Shown here piece after piece: positions 1-10,193 of a stretch of 64,000 nt of DNA. Location: the NCBI GenBank assembly GCA_022448245.1, contig JAKVCO010000008.1, positions 62,001-126,000 of the forward strand. Direction: 5' to 3'. The notes under the pieces are model-generated. The model was not told the origin of the DNA and ran no database searches. It saw only the letters and a list, made by a program, of their open reading frames with translations. The stretch's first letter is position 1; each line of letters starts with the position of its first letter. Both the position numbers and the translations under genes were made by a program. This DNA is from Paracoccaceae bacterium. Its GTDB lineage: Bacteria; Pseudomonadota; Alphaproteobacteria; Rhodobacterales; Rhodobacteraceae.

Positions 1-2
1 CA

Positions 3-743
3 CTCATCGGGCCGCAGCTCACCAAGTTCACCAATGATCTGATGGCGGTACCCTTTATGGGGACATACCTCGTGGCAGCCGCGATCAACCTTGTGGGCAT
101 CGCCCTCTTCCCGCTCCTTGATCTGCCGAAGCCAGTGGCGACCGCGGTGAAAGAGGCAGGGCGCTCCACTTGGGAGATGTTGACGACCCCGCGCATCACG
201 GTCGCGGTCATCTGCGCCATGGTCTCTTACGCGCTCATGAACCTTGTCATGACGTCGACGCCGCTTGCGGTGGTGGGCTGCGGCTTCACCGAGGCGAACG
301 CCGCCGACATCGTTTCAGCCCACGTGATCGCGATGTTTGCGCCCTCTTTCTTTACCGGCCACCTGATCAACCGTTTCGGCGTGGAGCGGATCATTGGTAT
401 AGGCATCTTCACGCTGGGCCTTGCAGGGGTCTTCGCGCTGTCAGGGGTCGAGCTCTTCAACTTCTTTGGCGCGCTTATCCTGCTGGGGATCGGCTGGAAT
501 TTTGGCTTCATCGGCGCCACGACCATGCTCGCAGGCGCCCACACTGCCGCAGAGCGCGGCCGCATCCAAGGCACCAACGACGGGATCGTCTACGCCTGTG
601 TGACGCTGGCCTCGCTGTCGTCGGGCGGTTTGATGAACTGCGCGGGCGGCTCGGTCGAGACGGGATGGATCGCCGTCAACCTCGCCATGGTGCCGTTCCT
701 TGTGTTGGCAGGCGGTGCACTGATCTGGTTGGTGCGTCGTTAG
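3..743 (+). CDS. MFS transporter, C-terminal part (5' end outside window)
   Basis: The reading frame is open from the window edge (LIGPQLTKF...) to the stop at 743, so the ATG at 42 is internal and the real start lies upstream. The visible part is about 246 residues of alternating hydrophobic helices, roughly six or seven membrane segments, with the charged loop 'INRFGVERI' that fits the conserved intracellular loop of the second half of major facilitator proteins. The protein probably exports or imports a small solute at the inner membrane. The substrate cannot be told from this half. It converges on cysS with a 17-base gap. Confidence 0.8.
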   Translation, partial: LIGPQLTKFTNDLMAVPFMGTYLVAAAINLVGIALFPLLDLPKPVATAVKEAGRSTWEMLTTPRITVAVICAMVSYALMNLVMTSTPLAVVGCGFTEANAADIVSAHVIAMFAPSFFTGHLINRFGVERIIGIGIFTLGLAGVFALSGVELFNFFGALILLGIGWNFGFIGATTMLAGAHTAAERGRIQGTNDGIVYACVTLASLSSGGLMNCAGGSVETGWIAVNLAMVPFLVLAGGALIWLVRR

Positions 744-760
744 CGCGTCGCGGCCGCGAG

Positions 761-2101
<1,341 letters not shown>

Positions 2102-2248
2102 GGCGCGGTTCCTGCAGAATAGTGGTCATATCCCCCGGCGTGCGGGGAAGCGGATCAGCAGGTGCAACAGAGTGTATAAGCCATGGCCGGCCAAATACAC
2201 CGCCCCCTGGCTCTTGCCAAGCCATCTTGAAGGCGCCACAGGGGCTAT

Positions 2249-3418
2249 ATGCAGTTGTCTTATACTCTCTCCAATCTCACGCCCGGTGGCGACGATGGCT
2301 GGGGCCTCTTTTACGAGGCACGCCGCCGCAAGGCCGCCGGTGAAGCGATCCTCGAACTGACCATCGGGGAACATGATATTCCGACACACGAGACGATCCT
2401 GAACGCGATGCATCGGGCAGCTCTCGCGGGCCATACAGGCTATGCGGCAGTTCCGGGTGTTGAGGCGCTGCGTCAGAAAGTGGCGCGGCGTTTGGAAGAG
2501 CGTACTGGCGTGGCCACCGGGCCAGAGAATGTCGTGATTACACCGGGCGGCCAAGCCGGCCTCTTTGCGGCGCATAAGGCGGTTCTCGATGCCGGTGATG
2601 TCGGCCTCTACCTCGATCCCTTCTACGCGACATATCCCGGAACCCTGCGCGGATCGGGTGCCGAGGCGCGTGCCATTGCGTGTCATCCCGAACACGGCTT
2701 TCAGCCCCAAGCGGCCGATATCCGCGCCGCCGCCCAAGGCGCAAAGAGCCTTCTGATCAACACCCCCAACAACCCCACCGGCGTGGTCTACACCCGCGAG
2801 ACGCTGGAAGCCGTGGCGCAGGTGTGCCGCGACGAAGACATCTGGCTGATCTCGGACGAGGTCTATGACACCCAGATTTGGGAAGGTGAGCACATCAGCC
2901 CGCGCACGTTGCCGGGCATGGCCGAGCGCACGCTGGTCATCGGGTCGATGTCCAAGAGCCACGCCATGACCGGATCACGGGTCGGCTGGATCGTGGGCCC
3001 CGAGGAGGTGATCTCTCATCTCATCAACCTTGCCACGCACACCACCTACGGCGTGCCGGGCTACATTCAGGACGCCGCTCTCTTTGCTTTGAACGAGGGA
3101 CCTTGGCTCGAAGACGAAGTGGGCGCGCCCTTCCGACGCCGCCGCGATATGGCAGAGCGTCTGATTGCCCAGCAAAACGTGGTCAGCCTCGTGCCATCGG
3201 GCGGTGCGATGTATCTGATGCTCGACATGCGCGCCACAGGCCTCAGCGGTCAGGATTTCGCGCAGCAACTGCTAGATGCCCACGGGATCGCCGTTATGCC
3301 GGGTGAAAGCTTTGGGCGCGCTGCAGCCGGGCACGTACGCGTGGCGATGACGCTGGAGGACACGGCCTTCGAGGAAGCGCTGTCAAAGCTCCTTAGCTTT
3401 GCAGAAACGTTGGCTTAG
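2249..3418 (+). CDS. Class I/II pyridoxal-phosphate aminotransferase
   Basis: Fold-type I PLP enzyme of 389 residues, in the aspartate-aminotransferase-like group. Visible marks are 'INTPNNPTG' near residue 170-178, 'ISDEVYD' for the PLP-binding Asp and Tyr, and the Schiff-base lysine about residue 236 in 'SMSKSHAMTGSRVGW'. A C-terminal Arg in 'GHVRVAMT' fits the substrate carboxylate contact. The amino donor and acceptor cannot be read from sequence. It ends 4 bases inside the convergent damaged gene at 3415. Nothing nearby ties it to a specific pathway. Confidence 0.9.
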   Translation: MQLSYTLSNLTPGGDDGWGLFYEARRRKAAGEAILELTIGEHDIPTHETILNAMHRAALAGHTGYAAVPGVEALRQKVARRLEERTGVATGPENVVITPGGQAGLFAAHKAVLDAGDVGLYLDPFYATYPGTLRGSGAEARAIACHPEHGFQPQAADIRAAAQGAKSLLINTPNNPTGVVYTRETLEAVAQVCRDEDIWLISDEVYDTQIWEGEHISPRTLPGMAERTLVIGSMSKSHAMTGSRVGWIVGPEEVISHLINLATHTTYGVPGYIQDAALFALNEGPWLEDEVGAPFRRRRDMAERLIAQQNVVSLVPSGGAMYLMLDMRATGLSGQDFAQQLLDAHGIAVMPGESFGRAAAGHVRVAMTLEDTAFEEALSKLLSFAETLA

Positions 3419-3851
3419 AAATTGTAGGAATAGCGCAGCGGTTCGGACGCGGTGGGCCCCTGCCCGTCACTCAAGGATCGTGGCTGCGCGAAAGGCCCCG
3501 CATCGAGCACGAGAGTGCCATCTTGCAAACTGAGCGCTGGCGTGGATTGCGCCGCCAGCCAGTCCGCATCGAAGTCCAGTGCGCCAAGCTCGCCAAAGCT
3601 CAATTGAAGCGGCTCGGGGGCATTCTCCGTCCGGCTTACCGCACCAAAGGCCAAGGCACCGCCAAAGAGGTATTCATTCGCCCCTTCAGAGTGACGCGCC
3701 GCGGCGCTCGCATCTATGGCGCTTAAGACGTCCCCGGCGCCAACCCAAGATGCCAGCTGGGGCTGCACATCCGCCCACCAATGCTCTGCGCGTGCGCTCC
3801 CAAAGGAGCCGCAGCCGCGAGGCATAGGCTTACGGCGTATCGGTGCAGCAC
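3415..3851 (-). pseudogene. Secreted hypothetical protein, apparent frameshift after the signal peptide
   Basis: The ORF track gives a 157-residue frame from 3888, but its N-terminus (MTKTALIIQELPC...) looks unlike a protein start. In another frame a GTG at 3851 sits 7 bases after a perfect AGGAG and encodes a classic signal peptide, 'LHRYAVSLCLAAAAPLGAHA'. That frame soon degenerates and stops. The body 'WWADVQPQLASWVGAGDVLSAIDA' to the C-terminal 'RYSYNF' continues in the -1 frame. The simplest reading is one exported protein of about 145 residues with one base missing near 3790-3805, either a real mutation or a sequencing error. I recognise no family. Confidence 0.55.
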
Positions 3852-4024
3852 AGGGCAGCTCCTGAATAATCAGCGCAGTCTTCGTCATAGGATGTGGATC
3901 GAGGCCGAAATTCTTCCATCAAGTCCCGCACACATTGGCGCGAGCGATGTGTCGCGTTCAGTCCCGCACGTCGCAGATAGACTAGATAGCGCCGAATTTT
4001 GAGGCATTCCTTAACGCATGGCAC
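3830..4024 (-). CDS. Possible small protein, unrecognised
   Basis: A 64-codon frame starting at GTG, directly upstream of and overlapping the start of the damaged secreted-protein gene. The middle, 'RRYLVYLRRAGLNATHRSRQ', looks amphipathic and protein-like, whereas the C-terminus is less convincing. There is no clear ribosome binding site. It may be a small coupled ORF or chance. It is included only because the 273-base gap contains nothing else. Confidence 0.25.
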   Translation of the reverse strand: MPCVKECLKIRRYLVYLRRAGLNATHRSRQCVRDLMEEFRPRSTSYDEDCADYSGAALCCTDTP

Positions 4025-4161
4025 GACGCGTCGTCATTTCCCGAAGGGCCCGAGTGGCCATCATGCTCCGAACGATTGGGGCAAAACGCGGTCGCGCGGC
4101 GCGCGGGCGACCGGGGCAAAGGTAGTCACCCTTTCCTGCCCCTTAGCCAAAGAGCCACATC

Positions 4162-5718
4162 ATGAATGAACAAATCCGCCCTTCCCGTTCCGGAGGCCGT
4201 GCGGCCCGCCGTGCCGCACGCGCGGCCCCTCTCACCGAAGATCTCCGCGCGATCCGCGCCGGCCTTGAAGGCGGTGTCCTGAACCCGCTGAGCCCGGCGG
4301 ACATGGACCGTATCCACGACGCAGCCCTCCGGTGCCTCGAGGAGATCGGGCTCGCCGATGCGCCGCAATCTGGGATCGATGTTATGGTCAAAGCCGGGGC
4401 GATCCTTGGCGATGATGGTCGTCTGCGGTATCCCCGCGCGTTGATTGAGGACACAATCGCGAACGCCGCAAAGTCGATGACGTTGCGCGGTCGCGATGCA
4501 GCCTATGATCTGGAGCTCTCAGGTGCCCGCGTGCACTACGGCACGGCAGGTGCGGCTGTGCATATGGTCGATCTCGACGGTCAGAACTACCGCGACAGCA
4601 CCATCGCCGATCTCCGAGACGCCGCGCATTTGACCGAACAGCTCGACAACATCCATTTTCTGCAGCGCCCGATGGTGGCGCGCGACATCATCGACAACAG
4701 GGAGATGGACTACAACACCGTCTACGCCTGCTGTTCGGCAACGAAGAAGCACATCGGCACCTCGATTACCGACCCGTCGCACGTGCCCGATATCCTCGAG
4801 ATGTTGCACATGATCGCAGGGTCTGAGGAGGCGTGGCGCGCGCGCCCGTTCGTGTCGAACTCCAACTGCTTTGTCGTGCCGCCCATGAAGTTCGCCACCG
4901 AGAGCTGTGAAGTTATGGAGGCCTGCATTCGCGGCGGGATGCCGGTGCTGCTTCTGTCGGCTGGTATGGCGGGCGCGACGGCACCGTCCACCATTGCGGG
5001 CGCGATTGTTCAGGCAACCGCCGAATGCCTTGCGGGCCTCTTTTACGTGAACGCCGTTGCACCGGGTCACCCGGCAATCTTTGGCACCTGGCCTTTCGGC
5101 CTCGATCTGCGCACCGGCGCCATGTCTATCGGATCGGGCGAACAGGCGCTTTTGACGGCCGGTTGCGCGCAGATGCACCGCTACTACGACCTGCCGGGCG
5201 GCGCTGCCGCAGGCGCCTCCGATTCCAAGCTGCCGGACATGCAGGCCGGATGGGAGCAGATGTGCTCCAACGTGATGGCGGGCCTTTCTGGCTGCAACAT
5301 GGTCTACGAGGCGGCGGGCATGCACGCCTCCCTGCTCGGGTTCTGTCATGAGAGTCTTGTTCTCGGGAACGATATCGTGGGCCAGGCCCTGCGGTGCGTA
5401 CGCGGGATCGAGGTCGATGATGACACCCTGGCCGTTGAGACGATCCGGGAGACAGTACTGGGCCCCGATGGATCCGGCGGGCCCGGTCATTACCTCGGCA
5501 CAGACCAGACTCTCACGCGGATGCAGCGTGATTTCGTCTATCCAGAGCACGGCGACCGCATGTCGCCCAAGGAGTGGGATGAGAACGGCAAGCCCGATCT
5601 CATTGAGACGGCGAAGGCGCGCACGGCCGCCCTTCTCGCCAATCCATCGACGGCAGCGTTTGATCCGGTCCTCGATGCGGCGCTCCGTGACCGGTTCAAT
5701 ATCCATCTGCCGGGTTGA
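4162..5718 (+). CDS. Trimethylamine methyltransferase (MttB) family protein, non-pyrrolysine type
   Basis: A 518-residue member of the MttB/COG5598 family. Archaeal MttB moves a methyl group from trimethylamine to a corrinoid protein using pyrrolysine. Non-pyrrolysine relatives act on other methylated amines such as glycine betaine. This frame has no internal TAG, so it belongs to the non-Pyl group. After an Arg/Ala-rich N-terminus, the TIM-barrel region shows 'YGTAGAAVHMVD', 'NSNCFVVPPMKF' and a Gly-rich 'DLPGGAAAGASDSK'. The ATG at 4162 follows a weak AGAGCC ribosome site. No corrinoid protein or reactivase gene is adjacent, which is unusual for a corrinoid methyltransferase. The substrate is inferred only as a methylated amine. 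Confidence 0.88.
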   Translation: MNEQIRPSRSGGRAARRAARAAPLTEDLRAIRAGLEGGVLNPLSPADMDRIHDAALRCLEEIGLADAPQSGIDVMVKAGAILGDDGRLRYPRALIEDTIANAAKSMTLRGRDAAYDLELSGARVHYGTAGAAVHMVDLDGQNYRDSTIADLRDAAHLTEQLDNIHFLQRPMVARDIIDNREMDYNTVYACCSATKKHIGTSITDPSHVPDILEMLHMIAGSEEAWRARPFVSNSNCFVVPPMKFATESCEVMEACIRGGMPVLLLSAGMAGATAPSTIAGAIVQATAECLAGLFYVNAVAPGHPAIFGTWPFGLDLRTGAMSIGSGEQALLTAGCAQMHRYYDLPGGAAAGASDSKLPDMQAGWEQMCSNVMAGLSGCNMVYEAAGMHASLLGFCHESLVLGNDIVGQALRCVRGIEVDDDTLAVETIRETVLGPDGSGGPGHYLGTDQTLTRMQRDFVYPEHGDRMSPKEWDENGKPDLIETAKARTAALLANPSTAAFDPVLDAALRDRFNIHLPG

Positions 5719-5741
5719 GGGAAGGCGTGGCTCCCGTTAAA

Positions 5742-5755
5742 TGAACACTTGTTCA
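5742..5755. promoter_or_regulatory. Palindromic operator candidate upstream of the SDR gene
   Basis: The sequence TGAACACTTGTTCA is a perfect 6-bp inverted repeat with a 2-bp spacer, 16 bases before the ATG at 5772. Its size and symmetry fit a dimeric repressor of TetR or MarR type. No regulator gene lies beside it. Confidence 0.4.
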
Positions 5756-5771
5756 AATATCGGAGCCCGCC

Positions 5772-6518
5772 ATGGACATCACCAAAGCAAAAGTCATCGT
5801 CACTGGCGGCTCTTCAGGCCTCGGCGCGGCCACAGCGGCAGAGTTTCGGGCGCGTGGCGCTGATGTCACGATCTTTGACCTGAACCCCAAGGGGGCCGCT
5901 GTCGCGGAAGCCATGGGCGCAAGCTTTGCAGCCGTGGATGTGACTGATGAGACCTCTGTGGCCTCCGCCTTGAAGGCAGCATCTGACACGATGGGCGGGC
6001 TCACAGGTGCTGTCTCTTGCGCCGGCATCGCCACCGCCGAACGCACGTTGGGCCGGTTCGGTCCCCATGCCTTGAGCAGCTTTCGCAAGACGATCAGCAT
6101 TAATCTCACGGGCAGCTTCAATATTGCCCGTTTGAGCGCTGAAATCATGGCGAAAAATGATGGTGACGACGAAAACGGTGTGATCATCAACACCGCCTCT
6201 GTCGCGGCCTTTGACGGTCAAAAGGGACAGACAGCCTATGCGGCCTCCAAGGGTGGTGTTGCGGCTTTATCGTTACCCCTCGCACGCGATCTGGCGACGA
6301 TGAAGATCCGCGCCATGGCCATCGCACCCGGCATCTTCCGCACCCCCATGCTCGAAAGCTTGGGACGGGAGGTCATGGACGGCCTTGCCGCTGACGTTGT
6401 GCATCCAAAACGACTGGGCCTCCCACAGGAATTCGCGCGTCTGGCGGCGTTCATTTACGAAAGCCCCTATCTTAACGGCACCACGATCCGTCTCGATGGC
6501 GCGCTGCGGATGCCATGA
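5772..6518 (+). CDS. SDR family dehydrogenase, 3-hydroxyacyl-CoA dehydrogenase-like
   Basis: A 248-residue short-chain dehydrogenase. The NAD-binding motif is 'TGGSSGLG' near residue 11 with Asp at the end of strand 2 ('IFDLN'), favouring NAD over NADP. The NAG-like motif is 'SCAG', the catalytic Ser lies in 'NTASVAAFDG', and YxxxK is 'YAASK'. The overall form, including 'APGIFRTPML' and the C-terminal 'TTIRLDGALRM', matches type-II 3-hydroxyacyl-CoA dehydrogenases (HSD10-like), pointing to fatty or branched-chain acyl-CoA oxidation. It follows the MttB-like gene by 53 bases with a palindrome between them. Confidence 0.88.
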   Translation: MDITKAKVIVTGGSSGLGAATAAEFRARGADVTIFDLNPKGAAVAEAMGASFAAVDVTDETSVASALKAASDTMGGLTGAVSCAGIATAERTLGRFGPHALSSFRKTISINLTGSFNIARLSAEIMAKNDGDDENGVIINTASVAAFDGQKGQTAYAASKGGVAALSLPLARDLATMKIRAMAIAPGIFRTPMLESLGREVMDGLAADVVHPKRLGLPQEFARLAAFIYESPYLNGTTIRLDGALRMP

Positions 6519-6522
6519 GGCG

Positions 6523-8343
6523 TCAGCCCGCAGCCTCGGCCTTTTCTTCGAGCGTCATCCATTCGTCTTCCGCCGCCGCCAGCGCCTGTTGACGCTCCAC
6601 GAGCGCGTCGGTGCCTTTCTGGAACTTCACCGGCGCCTCGGTGAACAGGTTCGGCTGGGACAGGAATTCTTCCAGCTTCGCAATCTCGGCGCCGAGACGA
6701 TCAATCTCGTCCGGCAGAGCTGCGAGGCGATGTTCTTCGGCAAACGACAGACCACTGCGCGCCGCGGCCTTCTTAGGCTGCTCGGCCTTGTGAGCTTGCT
6801 TAGCGGAGCTTTGCGCCTTGGCCTCCGCCCCAGACGGTTGTTTCTGGGATTGGTAGTCGCTCCAACCGCCAGCATAGACCGTCAGACGCCCCCGCCCCTC
6901 GAAGGCCACCGTGGCCGTGGCTACACGGTCAAGGAAGTCACGGTCGTGGCTCACCAAGAGCACCGTGCCGTCGTAGTCACCCAGGATGTCCTGAAGCAGG
7001 TCCAACGTTTCCACGTCGAAATCGTTGGTAGGTTCGTCGAGGATCAGAAGGTTCGAGGGCTTGGCCATCAGTTTGGCCAGCAAAAGTCGTGCACGTTCGC
7101 CACCTGACAGGGCCCGCACGGGCGCACGCGCTTGAGCGTCGTCGAAAAGGAATTCTTTGAGGTAGCCGACCACGTGCTTTGGCGTGCCGCGCACCATGAT
7201 CTGGTCGGCGCGGCCAGACACGCGAAGCCCCTGCTCGCTCGTCAGTGCTTCCCAAAGGCTGAGATCAGGGTCGATCTGCGCACGTGCCTGATCGAAAACC
7301 GCCACGTCGAGGTTGGTGCCGAGCTTCACATTGCCTTCATCGGGCGCAAGCTCACCTGTGAGCATCTTCAGCACCGTCGTTTTGCCGACGCCATTGGGGC
7401 CGACGAAGGCGATCCGGTCACCGCGCTGAACGTTCAGATCAAAGTTCTTGCAGATCACGCGATCATCAAAGGCCTTCATGAGGCCCGTGGCTTCGATGAC
7501 CTTCTTACCGCTCTTCTTACCGCTATCAAGCTCGAGCGCCGCGGCACCCTGCCGTTTGATTTGGGAGGCGCGTTCAGCGCGCAAATCTTGCAATGCGCGC
7601 ACCCGGCCCATGTTGCGCTTGCGTCGGGCCGAGATGCCCTCAACCGCCCACTTCGCCTCGGCCTTGATCTTGCGGTCGAGCTTGTGGCGCGCTTCGTCCT
7701 CTTCTTCCCAGGTCTTGTCGCGCCATGCCTCAAAGGCGGCAAAGCCCTTCTCTTGGCGACGCACCTCGCCCCGGTCGATCCAAAGCGTGGCGCGGGTCAG
7801 CGCCGTGAGGAATGCGCGGTCGTGCGAGATGCAAACAAACGCCTGCCGGGCTGAGGAAAGCTGATCTTCGAGCCAGCCAATGGCCTCGATATCGAGGTGG
7901 TTTGTCGGCTCGTCCAGGAGCATCAGATCAGGCGCCTCGGCCCAAAGCTTGGCCAGCGCTGCACGACGACGCTCCCCACCGGAAGCCGTGACTACCGGGC
8001 GGTTCGGATCGAATTTCAGCCCCTCGCCCGCCATCTCAACACGGTAGGTCTCGCTTGCTTCGAGGTCACTGATCGCGAAATCACCGAGCGTGGTGAAACC
8101 CGACAGATCAGGCTCCTGCTCCATATAGCCCACCGACGTGCCTGCCGGGACGACACGGTCGCCCGTATCAGCCTCAACGAGAGAGGCCATGACTTTCAAC
8201 AGCGTCGACTTGCCGGAGCCGTTGCGCCCCACCAGCGCCACGCGGTCGCCGGGCTGCACGGTGAGCGAAAGATTCTGAAAGACGGGGTTTCCCCCGAAAG
8301 TCAGGCCGATGTTGGTGAGTTGAAGCAAAGGAGGACGCGCCAT
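6523..8343 (-). CDS. uup: ABC-F family ATPase (Uup-like)
   Basis: A soluble protein of 606 residues with two ABC ATPase domains and no membrane segments. Domain 1 has Walker A 'GRNGSGKST' at 39-47, signature 'SGGERRRAAL' and Walker B 'LMLLDEPTNHLD'. After the linker, domain 2 has 'GPNGVGKTT', 'SGGERARLLL' and 'LLILDEPTNDFD'. The C-terminal 100 residues are charged and coiled-coil-like ('EIDRLGAEIAKLEEFL'), as in Uup. ABC-F proteins act on ribosomes or, for Uup, have been linked to DNA structure and transposon excision. It lies 48 bases downstream of olsB in the same direction. Confidence 0.92.
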   Translation of the reverse strand: MARPPLLQLTNIGLTFGGNPVFQNLSLTVQPGDRVALVGRNGSGKSTLLKVMASLVEADTGDRVVPAGTSVGYMEQEPDLSGFTTLGDFAISDLEASETYRVEMAGEGLKFDPNRPVVTASGGERRRAALAKLWAEAPDLMLLDEPTNHLDIEAIGWLEDQLSSARQAFVCISHDRAFLTALTRATLWIDRGEVRRQEKGFAAFEAWRDKTWEEEDEARHKLDRKIKAEAKWAVEGISARRKRNMGRVRALQDLRAERASQIKRQGAAALELDSGKKSGKKVIEATGLMKAFDDRVICKNFDLNVQRGDRIAFVGPNGVGKTTVLKMLTGELAPDEGNVKLGTNLDVAVFDQARAQIDPDLSLWEALTSEQGLRVSGRADQIMVRGTPKHVVGYLKEFLFDDAQARAPVRALSGGERARLLLAKLMAKPSNLLILDEPTNDFDVETLDLLQDILGDYDGTVLLVSHDRDFLDRVATATVAFEGRGRLTVYAGGWSDYQSQKQPSGAEAKAQSSAKQAHKAEQPKKAAARSGLSFAEEHRLAALPDEIDRLGAEIAKLEEFLSQPNLFTEAPVKFQKGTDALVERQQALAAAEDEWMTLEEKAEAAG

Positions 8344-8391
8344 GGCGCGGAGCTATGGCGCAGGCCCGCAAAGGTCAATCGGAGTTCTGCG

Positions 8392-9123
8392 TTAGCTGGC
8401 AACAGCCCGAAGCAGGCGTTTGCGCGCTGCAGGGATCGCGTCGATCTCCAGCCCGGTGAAGACGTGCAGCGTATCGAGGTCGTTATCGACGACGGCGTGA
8501 TCGCTCACCCAGCCCCCCATCGCGAGGTAGGTCTTTAGCAGGGGAGGCATCCCAAGCATGGCGCGCTTGCGGTCCGGGCGGTTGCGCAGCCGTTCGGCAA
8601 AGCGAAAAACATTGGGGGCCTTCACCCGTGGCAGCCAACGCGGTGGCGCCAGATGCTTTTCTTTCAGCATGGCGAAGGCGTCTTCGTAGACCTCCCCGCT
8701 CGTGCCCGCGAAGGAGGAGCAGCCAAAGAGCATTTGCACACCCTCATCATCCACGAAGGCCGTCAGGGCCCCCCAGGCGATGCGCAGCACATCGGGATCG
8801 GTGACGTCGCCTACGATACAAAACCGGCCCATCTCGACCATTGGGCCGTCATAGGCCTCGAGCGCCGAGAGCTCGTAGTATTGGGCCGCATAGCTATGGC
8901 CGATCTGGGCGCCGTCTTTGAGGGGCAACAGCCTGAAACAGCACACCAGCCTGTCTGTCTCGATCTCTTCGACGAGGATGTGGGTGCAGATGTCATCGAA
9001 GGCGTCGCGATCGATTCCCTCGCCGCCCCGGAACGCTTGGTGGCGCAATGATTGCGCGGCACGCAGGTCTTCCGGGCTGTCCGCCCGTCTTGCCCGGTAC
9101 TTTCCGCGACACAATCCTCGCAT
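8392..9123 (-). CDS. olsB: Ornithine N-acyltransferase, ornithine lipid synthesis
   Basis: A 243-residue GNAT-like protein of the OlsB family. OlsB transfers a 3-hydroxyacyl chain from acyl-ACP to the alpha-amino group of ornithine, giving lyso-ornithine lipid at the inner membrane. Family marks seen are 'SLRHQAFRG', 'DICTHILVEE', 'CFRLLPL', 'YYELSAL', 'VEMGRFCI' and the C-terminal 'LKTYLAMGGWVSDHAVVD'. The second enzyme, OlsA, is not adjacent. The gene is divergent from msrB and upstream of uup. Confidence 0.88.
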   Translation of the reverse strand: MRGLCRGKYRARRADSPEDLRAAQSLRHQAFRGGEGIDRDAFDDICTHILVEEIETDRLVCCFRLLPLKDGAQIGHSYAAQYYELSALEAYDGPMVEMGRFCIVGDVTDPDVLRIAWGALTAFVDDEGVQMLFGCSSFAGTSGEVYEDAFAMLKEKHLAPPRWLPRVKAPNVFRFAERLRNRPDRKRAMLGMPPLLKTYLAMGGWVSDHAVVDNDLDTLHVFTGLEIDAIPAARKRLLRAVAS

Positions 9124-9232
9124 GACCGTTATTCCTCAGACCTTGGACACATGCCCTGCGGCTCTTACATTCTTCCCGAAACAAGTTGCACAAAAGAGCG
9201 CAACAAAACAACGACGTGCAAAGAGGAAGTGT

Positions 9233-9625
9233 ATGGAAAAGGTCATCAAATCCGATGCTGAATGGCGCGAGAGCCTTTCAGACCTCGCCTACAAAGTCAC
9301 CCGCAAGCACGGCACTGAGCGTGCCTTTACTCACGAGAGCTTTCCGGCAGGACCGGGCCTGTTTCGCTGTGTGTGCTGTGAAGCGCCGCTCTTTGACAAA
9401 GAACACAAGTTCGATTCCGGCACTGGTTGGCCCTCTTTCTACAAGCCCGCCGAGGGTGCCGAGGTGGGTGAGAGTGTTGATAACAGCTGGTTCATGCGCC
9501 GCACCGAGGTGCATTGCGACCGGTGTGACGCGCATCTTGGGCATGTTTTCCCAGATGGCCCACAGCCTACCGGCCTACGCTATTGCATCAATGGGGTCGC
9601 TTTGACGTTCCAGGAAGAAGACTAA
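9233..9625 (+). CDS. msrB: Peptide-methionine (R)-S-oxide reductase
   Basis: MsrB reduces methionine-R-sulfoxide in oxidised proteins. The 130-residue product has zinc-site pairs 'CVCC' and 'CDRCD', the substrate motif 'SGTGWPSFYKP', and 'GLRYCINGVAL' carrying the catalytic Cys, in canonical order. The ORF track frame begins at 8918, but the conserved N-terminus 'MEKVIKSDAEWR' starts at 9233 after a GAGGAAG ribosome site, so that start is chosen. It converges on bamE with a 2-base gap. Confidence 0.95.
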   Translation: MEKVIKSDAEWRESLSDLAYKVTRKHGTERAFTHESFPAGPGLFRCVCCEAPLFDKEHKFDSGTGWPSFYKPAEGAEVGESVDNSWFMRRTEVHCDRCDAHLGHVFPDGPQPTGLRYCINGVALTFQEED

Positions 9626-9627
9626 GC

Positions 9628-10089
9628 TCAGCCGTCCCCGCCAAGGAACTGGCCCGGGTTAAAGTTGCCGATGTTGCCGAGAAGCTGCCTCAAGAACGTG
9701 GAGTTCTCTACGCTCGAATCCGTCACGCGACGCGACAACGGAACAACTCGGCCGTCCCGCAACGTGAAGCGTTCGATGTTTCTCACAACGCCGTCGCCGT
9801 CAAAGCTTACGGCCACGAGCTGGCGGTCGACCACTTCCGGCTCAAAGAACGCAAAGCTGCTGCGGCGGTCCGACAGGTAGTAGTATGCGCTGCCCGTCAG
9901 CACGCCTGAGGTCGAGGGCCGTCCGATGACGTCTTCGACCGTCGCACGCGTATCAACGCCCACGATAATCTCCTGCAGTTCCGCATCGCTCGGCGCGTAG
10001 CCGTGGTTGCGGAATTGCGTGGTGCAGGCCGAAAGAGCCACCGCAAGGGTGATACCAGTCACAGCTCTGCTGATTTTCGCAATGGCCAT
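9628..10089 (-). CDS. bamE: Outer membrane assembly lipoprotein BamE (SmpA/OmlA)
   Basis: A 153-residue lipoprotein with signal peptide and lipobox 'LSAC'. The SmpA/OmlA domain follows: 'IIVGVDTRATVEDVIGRPS', then 'AYYYLSDRR' and 'VSFDGDGVVRNIERFTLRDG'. BamE is an accessory subunit of the BAM complex that inserts beta-barrel proteins in the outer membrane. It is divergent from yceD, which is a common arrangement in alphaproteobacteria. Confidence 0.93.
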   Translation of the reverse strand: MAIAKISRAVTGITLAVALSACTTQFRNHGYAPSDAELQEIIVGVDTRATVEDVIGRPSTSGVLTGSAYYYLSDRRSSFAFFEPEVVDRQLVAVSFDGDGVVRNIERFTLRDGRVVPLSRRVTDSSVENSTFLRQLLGNIGNFNPGQFLGGDG

Positions 10090-10193
10090 TGATGACTACC
10101 CGGTTGTTGGTGGCCTTTCCCCGGCCTTGGGAGCGATGTAACAGGGACGCTCAGGTTTTTTCAAGTCAGCGCAATCACGAGAGATGCCCGCAG

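Noticed and set aside
4519-5706. 395-residue minus-strand ORF opposite the MttB-like gene
   Set aside because: Shadow of the plus-strand gene; composition is His/Arg/Gly-biased and no domain is recognisable.
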